Both the position numbers and the translations under genes were made by a program. From JAICJC01 sp963709425 (GTDB lineage Bacteria > Actinomycetota > Thermoleophilia > Gaiellales > JAICJC01): 64,000 nt of DNA. How positions within the stretch are numbered: the first letter of the stretch is position 1; each line of letters starts with the position of its first letter. The DNA lies in contig CAVPWG010000001.1 in assembly GCA_963709425.1 (NCBI GenBank), positions 434,001 through 498,000 of the forward strand, given 5' to 3'. The notes beneath the pieces are model-generated. The model saw nothing but the letters and a program-made list of their open reading frames with translations. It searched no databases and was not told the origin of the DNA. This document shows, piece after piece, positions 42,012 through 52,228 of this stretch.

Positions 42012-43284
42012 CCGCGGCCTCCTGCGCCAGGCGCCGGAACGCCTCGCCGCGATCTGCGTAGTCGCGAAACTGGTCGAAGCTCGCACAGGCGGGCGAAAGC
42101 AGCACGGTCTCTCCCGTGTCGGCTGCCGCCGCGGCCGCGCGCACGGCGGCCTGGAGGGTGCCCGAGCGCTCGGGCCTGACGCCGGCGGCGGCGAGGGCCG
42201 CGGCGAGGCTGTCCGCGGCCTGGCCGATGACGTAGACGCGCGCGACCGGCCCGGCCGCGACGGCCCGGGCCAGCCCCGCGAAGTCGGCGCCCTTCAGCGA
42301 TCCGCCGAGGATGAGGTGCACGCCGGCCGGGAACGCCGTCAGCGCCTGGATCGTCGCGTCGGGGTTCGTGGCCTTCGAGTCGTTCACGAACTCGACGCCC
42401 GCGGCGCTTGCGACCGATTCGAGCCGGTGCGGCAGGGGTGCGAACTCGCGCAGGGCGCGGTCGATGTCCGCGCCCTCGACGCCGGCCGCCCGCGCCGCCG
42501 CCGCCGCCGCGATCGCGTTCTCGAGGTTGTGGTCGCCGCGCAGGCCGGCGTGCTCCCAGTCGATCGCGGCCGCATCCGCGCGGGTGACCGCGACCCGCTC
42601 GCCGCGGCCCGGGAGCTCCACGTCGCGCAAGGCGGGGTCGTCGCCGTTCACGACAGCCGTGTCTCCGGGAAGCTGGTTCTCGAAGATGCGAAGCTTGCAG
42701 CGCAGGTACTTCTCGAAGCTGCCGTGCCGATCGAGGTGGTCGGGGGTCGCGTTCAGGAGCACGCCGACCCGGCACCGGAGCGTGGCGATGTCCTCCAGCT
42801 GAAAGCTCGAGAGCTCGCAGGCGATCCACGCGCCGGCGTCGATTCGGCCGGCGAGCGACGTGAGCGGTCGGCCGACGTTGCCCGCGACCTCGCACGGGAC
42901 GCCGCCCGTCCGGAGCATCGCGCCGAGCAGCTCGGTGGTCGTCGTCTTCCCGTTCGTCCCGGTGACGCCCGCGATCGGGTTGGGGAGCATGCGCGCGCCA
43001 AGCTCGACCTCGCTCCAGATCGGCACGCCCGCGGCGCGGGCCGCTTCGACCTGGTCGGTCTGCGACGGAACCCCCGGGCTCTTCACCACCGCATTCAGTC
43101 CTTCCACGGGCACAACGTCACCCCCGAGGACGGGTTCGACACCGATCTCGCGAAGCCTCCCCACGTCGACGTCGCGGGACGCGTCGGCCGCGACGACCTC
43201 CGCCTCGGGCCACACGCGCCGAATCGCCTCACACGCCGCGACTCCACTCCGCGCCAACCCGACGACGAGATACCGCTCACTCAT
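42001..43284 (-). CDS. murD: UDP-N-acetylmuramoyl-L-alanine--D-glutamate ligase
   Basis: 427 aa. ATG 43284 (SERYLVVGLARSGVAACEAI) begins the UDP-binding fold; P-loop GVTGTNGKTTTTELL; NATPDHLDRHGS; GLRGDHNLENA; VNDSKATNPDA (the SKATN motif typical of MurD). Adds D-Glu to UDP-MurNAc-L-Ala. Confidence 0.96.
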   Translation of the reverse strand: MSERYLVVGLARSGVAACEAIRRVWPEAEVVAADASRDVDVGRLREIGVEPVLGGDVVPVEGLNAVVKSPGVPSQTDQVEAARAAGVPIWSEVELGARMLPNPIAGVTGTNGKTTTTELLGAMLRTGGVPCEVAGNVGRPLTSLAGRIDAGAWIACELSSFQLEDIATLRCRVGVLLNATPDHLDRHGSFEKYLRCKLRIFENQLPGDTAVVNGDDPALRDVELPGRGERVAVTRADAAAIDWEHAGLRGDHNLENAIAAAAAARAAGVEGADIDRALREFAPLPHRLESVASAAGVEFVNDSKATNPDATIQALTAFPAGVHLILGGSLKGADFAGLARAVAAGPVARVYVIGQAADSLAAALAAAGVRPERSGTLQAAVRAAAAAADTGETVLLSPACASFDQFRDYADRGEAFRRLAQEAAGAA

Positions 43285-43309
43285 GACGGTCCGAAGGACA
43301 CGACCACCC

Positions 43310-44320
43310 TCACCGGTACTTCGAGAAGAAGAGGTAGTAGAGGACGAAGCCGCTCGCACCGAAGATCGCCGCCATGATCCAGAAGCGGACGATGATCTTG
43401 TTCTCGGTCCACTCCATCATCTCGAAGTGGTGGTGGATCGGGGCCATGAGGAAGACGCGCCTCCCCGTCGTCCGAAACGCGATCACCTGGATCGCGACCG
43501 ACAGCGCCTCGATCACGAAGACACCGCCGATGACGACGAGCAGCACCTCGGTCTTCGTGAACACCGCCAGGGCTGCCAGCCCCCCGCCGAGCCCGAACGC
43601 CCCCGTGTCGCCCATGAAGATGTCGGCCGGATAGGCGTTGTACCAGAGGAACCCGACGCAGCCGCCGACGAGCGCGGCCGCCAGGATCGCGAGGTCGAGG
43701 GAGCGGGGGTCGTTCTGCGGATAGAGGCCGCGCGCGGCCAGGAACGCGACCACGCCCATCGCCGAGTACGTGAGCGCCGCGATCGTCATCGTCCCCGCCG
43801 CGAGGCCGTCCAGGCCGTCGGTGAGATTGACAGCGTTGGCTGCACCGGCGACAACCAGGAAGATGAAGACGTAGTACGCCGGCCCGAGCGGGATGTGGGT
43901 GTCGATGACGGGCAGATACACATCGGTCGAGAGGTGCTCGTGATGTGCGACGACGGCGAGCCCCGCGACGACGGCGGCCAGGCCGAGCATCTTCCAGCGG
44001 CCGGAGAGGCCCAGCGACCTTCGGTTCGTGAGCTTCAGGTAGTCGTCGACGAAGCCGATGGCGGCGCAGGCGACCATCGTCCCGGCCACCGCCAGCCCCG
44101 GCGTCGTTCGCTTCGTGAAGACGACGAACGAGATCAGCGTGCACGCGAGCAGCACGAGCCCGCCGAGGGTCGGCGTGCCCTGCTTGGACATGTGCCCGGC
44201 CGGCCCCTCCTCGCGGATCTGCTGCCCGAACTCGTTGCGGCGCAGGAAGGCGATGAAGGCCGGCCCGGCGAGGATGCCGAGGAGCATCGCCGCCACGCCG
44301 GCGGCCAGCACCTGCTTCAC
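43310..44320 (-). CDS. mraY: Phospho-MurNAc-pentapeptide transferase MraY
   Basis: 336 aa, ten helices. KQGTPTLGGL, AAIGFVDDYLKL, NAVNLTDGLDGLAAG and APIHHHFEMMEWTE carry the catalytic Asp residues and HHH motif. GTG 44320 overlaps the murF stop (GTGA). Makes lipid I. Confidence 0.97.
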   Translation of the reverse strand: MKQVLAAGVAAMLLGILAGPAFIAFLRRNEFGQQIREEGPAGHMSKQGTPTLGGLVLLACTLISFVVFTKRTTPGLAVAGTMVACAAIGFVDDYLKLTNRRSLGLSGRWKMLGLAAVVAGLAVVAHHEHLSTDVYLPVIDTHIPLGPAYYVFIFLVVAGAANAVNLTDGLDGLAAGTMTIAALTYSAMGVVAFLAARGLYPQNDPRSLDLAILAAALVGGCVGFLWYNAYPADIFMGDTGAFGLGGGLAALAVFTKTEVLLVVIGGVFVIEALSVAIQVIAFRTTGRRVFLMAPIHHHFEMMEWTENKIIVRFWIMAAIFGASGFVLYYLFFSKYR

Positions 44321-45648
44321 GCCGTCACCGCCTCCACGATGGCCTCGAGCCCCATCGACCGGCTCGCCTTGACGAGCACCGCGTCGCCGGGGCGGATCGC
44401 CCCGGGGACGGCGGCGAGCGCCTCTGCAAGCGTCGGATACCACGTTCCGCCGTAGGCGACGCTGAGCGGGCCGATCGCGATGATCTCGTCGATCCCGAGA
44501 TCGGCGGCCTCGCGCGCAACCGCGGCGTGGTAGCCCTCGGCGCCCTCGCCGAGCTCGGCCATGTCTCCGAGGACGGCGACCGTCCGGCGGCCGTCGGCAA
44601 CCACGGCCAGGTCGCGCAGCGCGGCGCTCATCGAGACGGGGTTGGCGTTGTAGCAGTCCGCGATGAGAACGCCTCCACCCGGCAGCGGTATGCGCTCGCC
44701 GCGCCAGCGCGAGATCTCGGCCAGAGCGGCCCCCTCGAGCAGCGGCACGTCGATGTCGACGCCCATGGCATCGCACGCCGCAACCGCAGCGGCAAGGTTG
44801 ACGCCGTTGTGACGCTGTTCGAAGCTCACAGGCACGGTCAGGGTTCTACCGCGGTGGACGATCTCCGCCCTGCCGCCCCCGATCGCGACCAGGCGCACAT
44901 CCGCCGCGCCGGCCTCGCCGAACGTCACGACGCGACCATCGCGGCCGGCGAGGTGAGGCTCGAGCAGCGGCTCGGCGTACGGCACCACGGCCACGGCGCC
45001 GGGCCGGAGCTCGAGGATCTCGGCCTTGGCCGCGGCGACCGCCTCCACGGTCCCCATTAACTCCAGGTGCACCGGGCCGACCGACGTGATCACGCCGACG
45101 TCCGGCGCGGCGAGGTCGGTGAGGTAGGCGATCTGGCCGGCGCCGCGCATCCCGAGCTCGCACACGACCGCCTGGGTGTCGTCGGCGATCCGGCACAGCG
45201 TGAGCGGCAGGCCGATCTCGTTGTTGTAGTTCGCGGCGCTCGCGACGGTCACGAGCCGGGTCGCGAGGAGCGCGGCGAGGATGTCCTTGGTCGACGTCTT
45301 GCCGGTCGACCCGGTGATCGCGACAACGCGCGCCCGCGACCGCCGGCGCACGTCCGCGGCAACCGCTCCCAGGGCGGCGACCGTCGAGTCGACCCAGACG
45401 GCCGGAGCGGATGAGACACCCGCACCGGGTACAGCCGTGTCACGCTCGAGGAGGACGGCGGCGGCGCCGGCCGCCAGGGCGGTGGCGGCGAACTTCGCGC
45501 CGTGCGTCCGCTCGCCGGGCAGGGCGACGAAGAGGTCGCCCGGCGCGACGGCGCGGGAGTCGATCGCGACGCCCGTCACGGTCGCGTCGGGGCCGGACGC
45601 GGTGCCGCCCGCGACGGCGGCGATCTCGCGGGTCGAGAGCGGGATCAC
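44317..45648 (-). CDS. murF: UDP-MurNAc-tripeptide--D-Ala-D-Ala ligase
   Basis: 443 aa. GDLFVALPGERTHGAKFA, P-loop ITGSTGKTSTKDILA, TVASAANYNNEIGLPLTL, ADCYNANPVSMSAAL are family motifs. GTG 45648 overlaps the murE stop (GTGA). Completes the pentapeptide. Confidence 0.96.
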   Translation of the reverse strand: MIPLSTREIAAVAGGTASGPDATVTGVAIDSRAVAPGDLFVALPGERTHGAKFAATALAAGAAAVLLERDTAVPGAGVSSAPAVWVDSTVAALGAVAADVRRRSRARVVAITGSTGKTSTKDILAALLATRLVTVASAANYNNEIGLPLTLCRIADDTQAVVCELGMRGAGQIAYLTDLAAPDVGVITSVGPVHLELMGTVEAVAAAKAEILELRPGAVAVVPYAEPLLEPHLAGRDGRVVTFGEAGAADVRLVAIGGGRAEIVHRGRTLTVPVSFEQRHNGVNLAAAVAACDAMGVDIDVPLLEGAALAEISRWRGERIPLPGGGVLIADCYNANPVSMSAALRDLAVVADGRRTVAVLGDMAELGEGAEGYHAAVAREAADLGIDEIIAIGPLSVAYGGTWYPTLAEALAAVPGAIRPGDAVLVKASRSMGLEAIVEAVTA

Positions 45649-47084
45649 GCCGCGCCCGCGAGCGCCGAGAGCGCCTCGCGCGCCACCTCGCGGTCGTCGA
45701 ACGGGATCGTCCGGTCGGCCAGCTCCTGCCCCTGCTCGTGCCCCTTGCCGGCGATGACGACGACGTCGCCCGGCGCGGCGATCCCGACTGCCCGCCGGAT
45801 CGCCGCCCGGCGGTCGATCTCGACGTCCATCGCGAAGCCCGCGGTGATGTCGGCGATGATCGCGGCAGGGTCCTCGCTGCGCGGGTTGTCGGATGTCACG
45901 ACGGCGACGTCGGCCAGGCGCCGCACGACCGCGCCCATCAGCGGCCGCTTGCCGCGATCGCGGTCGCCGCCGCATCCGAAGACGCAGATCAGGTGCCCGG
46001 CGGTGATCTCGCGCGCCGACCGCAGCAGGTTCTCGAGCCCGTCCGGCGTGTGGGCGTAGTCCACGAGCACGGTGAAGGGCTGGCCGGCGTCGACCGGCTC
46101 GAACCGCCCGGGCACACCCGCGACGGCGGCGAGGCCCGCGCGCACCGCGTCGTGCGGCAGCTCGAGCACCTCCCCGAGCGCGACCGCGCACAGCACGTTC
46201 TCGACGTTGAACCCGCCCCGCAGGCGAACGTCGAGCGGCAGCGGGCCCCGGGGGGTCGCCGCGATCAGCGAGATGACGCCGCCGGCGCCGATCTCGACCG
46301 CGTGCGCGCGGACATCGGCGGCCGGGTCGGCGCGGCCGTAGGTGAGGACCGGGCCACCGGCCTCTCCGGCCAGCCTTCGCCCGTAGGGGTCATCGACGTT
46401 GATCGCCGCCGGGGCGGCCTCGAAGAGCCGCGCCTTGGCCCGGTAGTAGTGCTCCATGTCCGGATGGAAGTCGAGGTGGTCCTGCGTGAGGTTGGTGAAC
46501 GCGGCTGCGGCGAATCGCACGCCGGCGACGCGCTCGAGCTCGAGGGCGTGCGACGACACCTCCATCACGCAGGCCGTGTCGCCGGCGTCCACCATCCGGC
46601 GCAGCAGCGCCTGGAGGTCGACGCTCTCAGGCGTCGTCCGCACCACCGGCTCGACCCGGCCGCCAACCCGCTGCTCCACGGTGCCGAGGAGGCCCGACTG
46701 GCGGCCGGCCGCCTCGAGGACGGCGTGGACCAGGAACGCCGTCGTCGTCTTGCCGTTCGTCCCGGTGATGCCCACCACGTCGAGCGCGGCCGAGGGGCGC
46801 CCGAAGAAGGCGTCAGCGGCGGCGGCCATCGCCCGGCGCGACGACTCCACGACCAGCTGCGTGACGTCGAGCGGCAGGTCGCGCTCCACGACGAGCGCGG
46901 CGGCGCCGCGGCGGACGGCCTCCGGAGCGAAGTCGTGCCCGTCCGCGGTGTGCCCGGGGACGCACACGTGCAGGGCTCCGGGCACCACGGCGTCGGCGCG
47001 GTAGGTGACTCCAGTGATCTCCGCCTCCGTCCGCCCCCGCACGGCGCGCGGACGAACGGCCTCGATCAGGGCCCCAAGCTGCAT
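45645..47084 (-). CDS. murE: UDP-MurNAc-dipeptide--meso-diaminopimelate ligase
   Basis: 479 aa. P-loop GITGTNGKTTTAFLV; NLTQDHLDFH; VDYAHTPDGLENLL; the specificity motif SDNPRSEDP contains DNPR, which marks meso-diaminopimelate rather than lysine. ATG 47084 begins MQLGALIEAV. So the wall peptide probably contains m-DAP. Confidence 0.96.
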   Translation of the reverse strand: MQLGALIEAVRPRAVRGRTEAEITGVTYRADAVVPGALHVCVPGHTADGHDFAPEAVRRGAAALVVERDLPLDVTQLVVESSRRAMAAAADAFFGRPSAALDVVGITGTNGKTTTAFLVHAVLEAAGRQSGLLGTVEQRVGGRVEPVVRTTPESVDLQALLRRMVDAGDTACVMEVSSHALELERVAGVRFAAAAFTNLTQDHLDFHPDMEHYYRAKARLFEAAPAAINVDDPYGRRLAGEAGGPVLTYGRADPAADVRAHAVEIGAGGVISLIAATPRGPLPLDVRLRGGFNVENVLCAVALGEVLELPHDAVRAGLAAVAGVPGRFEPVDAGQPFTVLVDYAHTPDGLENLLRSAREITAGHLICVFGCGGDRDRGKRPLMGAVVRRLADVAVVTSDNPRSEDPAAIIADITAGFAMDVEIDRRAAIRRAVGIAAPGDVVVIAGKGHEQGQELADRTIPFDDREVAREALSALAGAA

Positions 47085-47097
47085 CCTCGCGCGAACC

Positions 47098-48886
47098 CTA
47101 GTGAACGCTGCGGTCGCAGGGCCGGTCCGGGCGGATGCCGAGATAGTTGGCCAGCCAGGTTCCGATCTGCTCGAACGCGGGCGCCGCGACGACTCCGCCG
47201 AAGTGGCTCGTGCGCGGAGAGTCGACCACGACCATGACCTCGACCTGCGGATCCTGCGCCGGGAAGAAGCCCACGAACGACGCGTCGTAGTCGGTCGTCG
47301 AGTAGCCGCCGTACTTCGACGGCTTCTGCGCCGTGCCGGTCTTGCCGGCCACCGAGTAGCCGCAGATCGAGGCATTGAAGCCCGTGCCACCGTCCTGCAC
47401 GACCGTGCCGAGCATGTCAACCAGCTCGCGGTCGGCCTCCGGGGTCAGGACGCGGTGCCCGGCCTTGGGCGGGATCTGGCGGCCGCCGAGGGCCTGGACG
47501 AGCCGCGGCGGGACCATCACGCCGCCGTTGGCGATGGTCTGGTACATCGACGCCATCTGCATCGCGGTCACGCCGATGCCCTGGCCGATCGGGATGGTGC
47601 CGATCGACGACGCCGTCCAGCTACGACCCGGGAGAACGATCCCCGGCGACTCGACGTTGGGCATGCCCACGCCCGTCCGCCGACCGAACCCGTACGCCCG
47701 GATCCAGTGCATGAGGAGTGGCTTTCCGACGATCTGCGCGATGGTGTCGGTGCCGACGTTCGACGACTTCTGGAGGATCTGCGTCGCGTCGTAGGAGACG
47801 GGCCTGCGCCAGACGTCGTCGTGGATGAACTTGTCGCCGACGCGGATCTTCCACGGCAGGTTCCGGAACACCATGTGCGGGTAGATCAGCCCCGCCGACA
47901 GTGCCGCCGAGAACGTGACGACCTTGTAGGTCGAGCCCGGCTCGTATGTCGTCACCAGGGCGTTGTTCTGCGTCGGGCCCGTCGGCGAGAAGTCGCTCAG
48001 CGTGTGCACCTTGTTGTTGTCGTATCCGGGCGACGTGGCCATCGCCAGGATCGACCCCGTGCGGGGGTCGAGCACGATCCCGGTGGCCCACTTCGCACCC
48101 GACGTCTTGACGGTCTGGGCCAGCACCGCCTCGACGTGCGCCTGGACGGCGGTGTCGAGGGTGAGCGTGACGTCGCGGCCGGGGACGGGGCGCTGGAGCT
48201 TCACCGTGTCGAGCGTCTGGCCGATCGGGTCGTGCACGACCACCTGCCGCCCCGGCTTTCCCATCAGCACCTTGTTGTACTGCTGCTCGATCCCCGCGAC
48301 GCCGGGGCCCTCAGGCTGGCCCGGGCCGTTGACCTGCGTGTACCCGATCACCTGCGGCGCCAGCCCGTGGAACGGGTACCAGCGGGTCAGCTCGGTGACG
48401 GTCGAGACGCCCGGCAGGTGGTGGGCCGTGATGCGAGCGGCCACCTCGGGCTGGGAGCTGTCGCAGGATCCCGCCCCCGCCGCCCTGCAGCTGATCCTCG
48501 ATCGCCTGTACGCGACCCGGCCACGCGGGGTTCGGCCGGTACTTCCGCTTCTTGTGGTGCTTGGGGTGCAGGCGCTTTTTCAGCTCGTGGTAGCCGAGCG
48601 CGCGGGCGATGACCACGGCCGCGTGGTGCGGGTGCCGCAGCCGGCCCTCGTCGACGACGATCGTCTTCGACGACTGCTCCTGGGCGAGGTGCTGGCCGTC
48701 GGCGCTCAGGATCGCGCCGCGCAGGCCGGGCAGCGTCACGACGTCGCGCTGCTGCGAGACGGCCTTCCGCGAGAGGGCGGCAGCGTCGACGACCTGGATC
48801 TGCGCCGCCCTGAGCACGACGACGGCAAAGGCCGCCAGCGAGAGCGCCAGCACGAGCCGCAGCCGGCGGTCCGCCATCTTCCTCAC
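47098..48886 (-). CDS. ftsI: Division transpeptidase FtsI/PBP (one apparent frameshift)
   Basis: 595 aa after correction. N-terminal helix RLVLALSLAAFAVVVLRAAQI; then dimerisation region; transpeptidase: YEPGSTYKVV (catalytic Ser), KSSNVG (SxN), AGKTGTAQKP (KTG). One extra base at ~48480 in a G-run (CTGCAGGGCGGCG) shifts the frame after IEDQLQ. GTG 48886 overlaps the ftsL stop (GTGA). No PASTA domain is seen. Confidence 0.9.
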
Positions 48887-49274
48887 GGTGAGGGCCGGCC
48901 TCCGGACGACGAGGCGGGCGTGAGGCGGACGTGCTTCGTCGTGATGGCGTCGGCGGGCACCATCCCGTAGCCGCGCGCCTTGCGCCCGATCGCATACGGG
49001 TTCGACAGGTTGATCGTCTGGTTCCGGAGGAGGCCGTTCTGCTGCTCCAGCTGCTGGACCTGGTCACGCATCCGGCTCGACGTCGATCGAGCCGCGCAGG
49101 GCGGCGACGTTGAGCGCGACGATCCCGAACATCAGCGCGGCGAGCACGCCGACCCAGACCAGGCCCGCCGGCGGTCACTCGGCGCCTGCGCGGCCGCGAC
49201 CGGCTGACCGCCTTGGGCTTGGCCTTAGGCGAGCCACGGCGGGCCGGATTGCGTGCCGGGAGGGCGACGCTCAC
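48883..49274 (-). CDS. ftsL: Cell division protein FtsL-like (two apparent frameshifts)
   Basis: 129 aa after correction. Basic cytoplasmic N-terminus (RNPARRGSPKAKPKAVSRSR), one transmembrane helix (LVWVGVLAALMFGIVALNVA) and a coiled-coil (RDQVQQLEQQNGLLRNQTI), the FtsL/DivIC plan. Located between rsmH and ftsI as expected. Extra bases at ~49168 and ~49073 split it into three frames. GTG 49274 overlaps the rsmH stop (GTGA). Confidence 0.8.
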
Positions 49275-50206
49275 GGAGCCTGCGTCCTCTCGGCGGCGCG
49301 CAGCTTCGCCGAGGCCGAGCGCGGGTTCTCGCACCGCTCCTCGACGTTCGGAACGACGGCTCGGGACGTCAGCGACCGCAGCGCGGGCTGGTGGCCGCAG
49401 ACGCAGATGGGAAAGTCCGGCGGGCACGTGCAGCCGCGCGCGGCGTCGCGGATGAAGTGCTTGACGATCCGGTCCTCGAGCGAGTGGAAGCTGATGACCG
49501 CGATCCGGCCTCCGGGCGTCAGGACGTCGAGCGCCGCCTCGAGGCCGTCGCGCAGCGACTGGAGCTCGTCATTCGTCGCGATGCGAAGCGCCTGGAACAC
49601 GCGCTTGGCCGGGTGGCCCTGGCCGAAGCGGGCCGGCGTCGGGATGGCCGAGCGGATGAGCTCGACGAGGTCGGCGCTGTGCTCGATCGGCCGGGAGGCG
49701 CGGCGGCGCACGATGGCGCGCGCGATCTGGCGGGCGTAGCGCTCCTCGCCGTAGCTCGACAGGATCTCGGCGATCTCGCGCTCCTCCCACGTGTTCACGA
49801 TCTCGGCGGCGGTGAGGGGCGACGATGCGTCCATGCGCATGTCGAGCGGGGCGTCGCTGGCGTAGCTGAAGCCGCGCGCGGGCGTGTCGACCTGCATCGA
49901 CGAGGTGCCGAGGTCCATCAGGATCGCCTCTGCGCGGGCGCCGGTGGACGCCATGTTTCTGAGCACCAGTGCGAAGTCGCCGCCGACAAAGCGGGTCGTC
50001 GCGCTCGCGGACGCGGCGAACCGCTCGTAGAAGGGCGTCACCGACTCGTCGCGGTCGACGGCCAGGTACGTCCCGCTCCCCTGCAGGAACGGCTCGAGGC
50101 GGGCAGCGTGGCCGCCGGCGCCGAACGTGCAGTCGACGATGGTGTCCCCGGGGCGCGGCTCGAGCAGCTCCGCCACCTCGACCGGCATGACGGGGACATG
50201 AGCCAT
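49271..50206 (-). CDS. rsmH: 16S rRNA (cytosine(1402)-N4)-methyltransferase RsmH
   Basis: 311 aa. HVPVMPVEVAELLEPRPGD, VDCTFGAGGHAARLE (SAM site), ILMDLGTSSMQVD, GFSYASDAPLDMRMD, VISFHSLEDRIVKHF are all characteristic (also called MraW). ATG 50206 is 7 bases after the mraZ stop. Methylates C1402 in the ribosomal decoding centre. Confidence 0.96.
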   Translation of the reverse strand: MAHVPVMPVEVAELLEPRPGDTIVDCTFGAGGHAARLEPFLQGSGTYLAVDRDESVTPFYERFAASASATTRFVGGDFALVLRNMASTGARAEAILMDLGTSSMQVDTPARGFSYASDAPLDMRMDASSPLTAAEIVNTWEEREIAEILSSYGEERYARQIARAIVRRRASRPIEHSADLVELIRSAIPTPARFGQGHPAKRVFQALRIATNDELQSLRDGLEAALDVLTPGGRIAVISFHSLEDRIVKHFIRDAARGCTCPPDFPICVCGHQPALRSLTSRAVVPNVEERCENPRSASAKLRAAERTQAP

Positions 50207-50213
50207 TACGCCG

Positions 50214-50642
50214 CTACTGCTGTGAGAGAGATTCGGCAACATCCTCCACACTCCCCTCGAACTCCGCCTCGCGCTTGCGCCAGGCCGCCAGATCCCAGAT
50301 CTCCAGATGGTCGCGCAGGCCGGCCACCACGATGTCTCGCTCGAGCCCGGCGTGCGTCAGCTGTGCCGGCGGCAGCATGACCCGGCCCTGCTTGTCGAGC
50401 TCCGTCTCGGACGCTCCTCCGTAGAGCCACCGGCTCATCTCACGGCCCTGCCTGCTGAGCGGGTCGAGCCGGCCGAGCTGCGCGTCGACGTAGGCCTCCC
50501 AGCCCTCGGGGCTGAAGACGAACAGGCAGCCGTCGAAACCCTTGCTGACCACGACGCCCTGGGCGAAGTGTGCCCGAAGCTTGGCCGGCAGGGTCACGCG
50601 GTTCTTCACGTCGAGCCGCTGGACCGATTCGCCGAGGAGCAT
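50214..50642 (-). CDS. mraZ: Transcriptional regulator / division protein MraZ
   Basis: 142 aa with two SpoVT/AbrB-like halves: LLGESVQRLDVKNRVTLPAK and ASETELDKQGRVMLPPAQL. First gene of the dcw cluster; MraZ binds TGGGN repeats in its own promoter and represses the operon, and such repeats are present upstream. ATG 50642 matches the family start; the frame extends further upstream through the operator. Confidence 0.96.
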   Translation of the reverse strand: MLLGESVQRLDVKNRVTLPAKLRAHFAQGVVVSKGFDGCLFVFSPEGWEAYVDAQLGRLDPLSRQGREMSRWLYGGASETELDKQGRVMLPPAQLTHAGLERDIVVAGLRDHLEIWDLAAWRKREAEFEGSVEDVAESLSQQ

Positions 50643-50653
50643 CGTTTTCGCCT

Positions 50654-50678
50654 TCCCATTCTGCCCCACGATACCCCA
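50654..50678 (-). promoter_or_regulatory. MraZ operator: three TGGGR repeats, 10-bp period
   Basis: On the minus strand TGGGG (50678-50674), TGGGG (50668-50664), TGGGA (50658-50654), each separated by 5 bases: the known MraZ box. It overlaps the -10 element of the mraZ promoter, so bound MraZ should block transcription of the cluster. Confidence 0.9.
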
Positions 50679-50696
50679 CCCCTCACCACAATGCAA
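50668..50696 (-). promoter_or_regulatory. Promoter of the mraZ-ftsQ cluster
   Basis: TTGCAT (50696-50691) and TATCGT (50673-50668), 17 bp apart, reading toward mraZ. The -10 lies between the first two MraZ repeats. The next good promoter in this direction is the one before ftsZ. Confidence 0.7.
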
Positions 50697-50814
50697 CACC
50701 GGCGTGACAGGCGCGGTTCATGCCGCTGATCGAGCGAGCACCACCACGGAGTGGCGGAAAATCCTTACAAACGCCCGGCGTTGCTGTCTGAGGCCGGTGG
50801 TAAAGTCCGCGCCC

Positions 50815-51950
50815 ATGCCGTCCCCGCCCCCGATGGCACGGCGCGCGAGGTGGGCACTCGGGAGCACGTGCGTGATCCTGGCTGTCGCAGCGGCCGTGTC
50901 GACGCCGGCCCACGCCGGCAAGATCGCCGACGCCAAGGCACAGGCAAGCGCCGCGGAGGGCCAGCTCAACGACCTGTACGCCCGCTCCGACGCCGCAGTC
51001 GAGGCCTATAACCAGGCCGTCGCCCAGCTGCATGCCGTCCACCGGGCGATCGCCAAGAACACGGTGCTCCTGAACCGGGCACGAGCGCAACCTCGCCGCG
51101 GCCCGCGCCCAGCTCGCCGAGTTCGTCGTCTCGTCCTACAAGGGCACGGGCCCGAGCCTCACCTACTACGTCCTCAGCGCGAGCTCGTTCGCCGATCTCG
51201 TGAACCGGATGGACTTCGTGAACCGGATGTCCGACACGGAGTCCTCCATCCTCGCCCAGGTCCGGAAGGCCGAGCGCGAGGTCGCCGCCCGCCAGGCGGT
51301 GCTCAAGCACCAGCGGGCCGTGGCGGCAAAGCTCGTGGCCAAGCGCGCCGCCGAGCGCAGCCGCGTGCAGGCGCTCGTCGCCCAGCAGCAGCAGCTGGTC
51401 AGCAGCCTGAACTCGCAGGTGAAGACGCTGATCCACCAGCGTGACGAGCGCCGCGCCGCCGCGGCTGCCGCAGCGGCCGCCGCCGCACGGCGGGCCGCGC
51501 AGCAGCCGTCCACGGCGTCCACGCCGCCCACGCCGCCCACGCCGGCCCCTCCGCCGCGCAGCGGAGGCGTCGCCGCCCCCGGCGAGCTCGCTCGGCGAGC
51601 GGGCCGTGCAGATCGCCGAGACGCAGCTCGGCGTGCCGTACGTGTGGGGCGGCGCGAGCCCGTCGGGCTTCGACTGCTCGGGCCTCACGATGTGGATGTA
51701 CGCCCAGCTCGGGATCTCGCTCGGGCACTTCACCGGGGCGCAGTGGGTGGCGGGCCCGCACGTGCCCTACGACCAGCTCGCGCCCGGCGACCTCGTCTTC
51801 TTCGAGCCCACGATCGGGCACGTCGGCATCTACATCGGGGGCGGCAGCTTCATCCACGCCCCCCACACCGGCGACGTGGTCAAGATCTCGAGCCTGTCGG
51901 ACTCGTGGTACGCCGCCAACTATCAGGGTGCCGTCCGCGTCACAGGGTAG
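50815..51950 (+). CDS. Secreted NlpC/P60 cell-wall endopeptidase (two apparent frameshifts)
   Basis: 377 aa after correction. Signal peptide (LGSTCVILAVAAAVSTPAHA), a long coiled-coil (KIADAKAQASAAEGQLNDLY through LVAQQQQLVSSLNSQVKTLI), a Pro-rich linker and an NlpC/P60 domain: Cys in PSGFDCSGLTMWMY, His in EPTIGHVGIYIGGG, third residue His in SFIHAPHTG. Likely cuts peptidoglycan peptides at division, regulated by the coiled-coil. Extra bases at ~51081 and ~51577 split it into three frames. Divergent from mraZ. Confidence 0.88.
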
Positions 51951-52001
51951 GGTTGTCCGGCCGTCGAGACGGTTGATCTAGGAATTACCGCGTCTCGGGG
52001 A

Positions 52002-52007
52002 TATAAT
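52002..52007 (+). promoter_or_regulatory. -10 box upstream of the sigma factor gene
   Basis: A perfect TATAAT, 222 bp before the sigma factor start, leaving a long 5' UTR. No well-spaced TTGACA (TTGATC at 51973 is 23 bp away). Confidence 0.45.
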
Positions 52008-52228
52008 TCAGTTGCTGATACCGCATCTCGGGAATCGCGCTTCGGGGGTCGAGGCGTAGAGCGATGCGGCTCGAGGCGGGGTTCGGGTCATCCGCCTCAC
52101 ACCAGATTGGCCCTGCCAATCCACCAGACGACGATCGACGAAGAACGTGTAGGCGGGAATACGCGCTGCATGGCGAACGTTGGAACCCGACGGGGTTGGG
52201 GTACAAGGAAGCGAGGAGTTGATGACGG

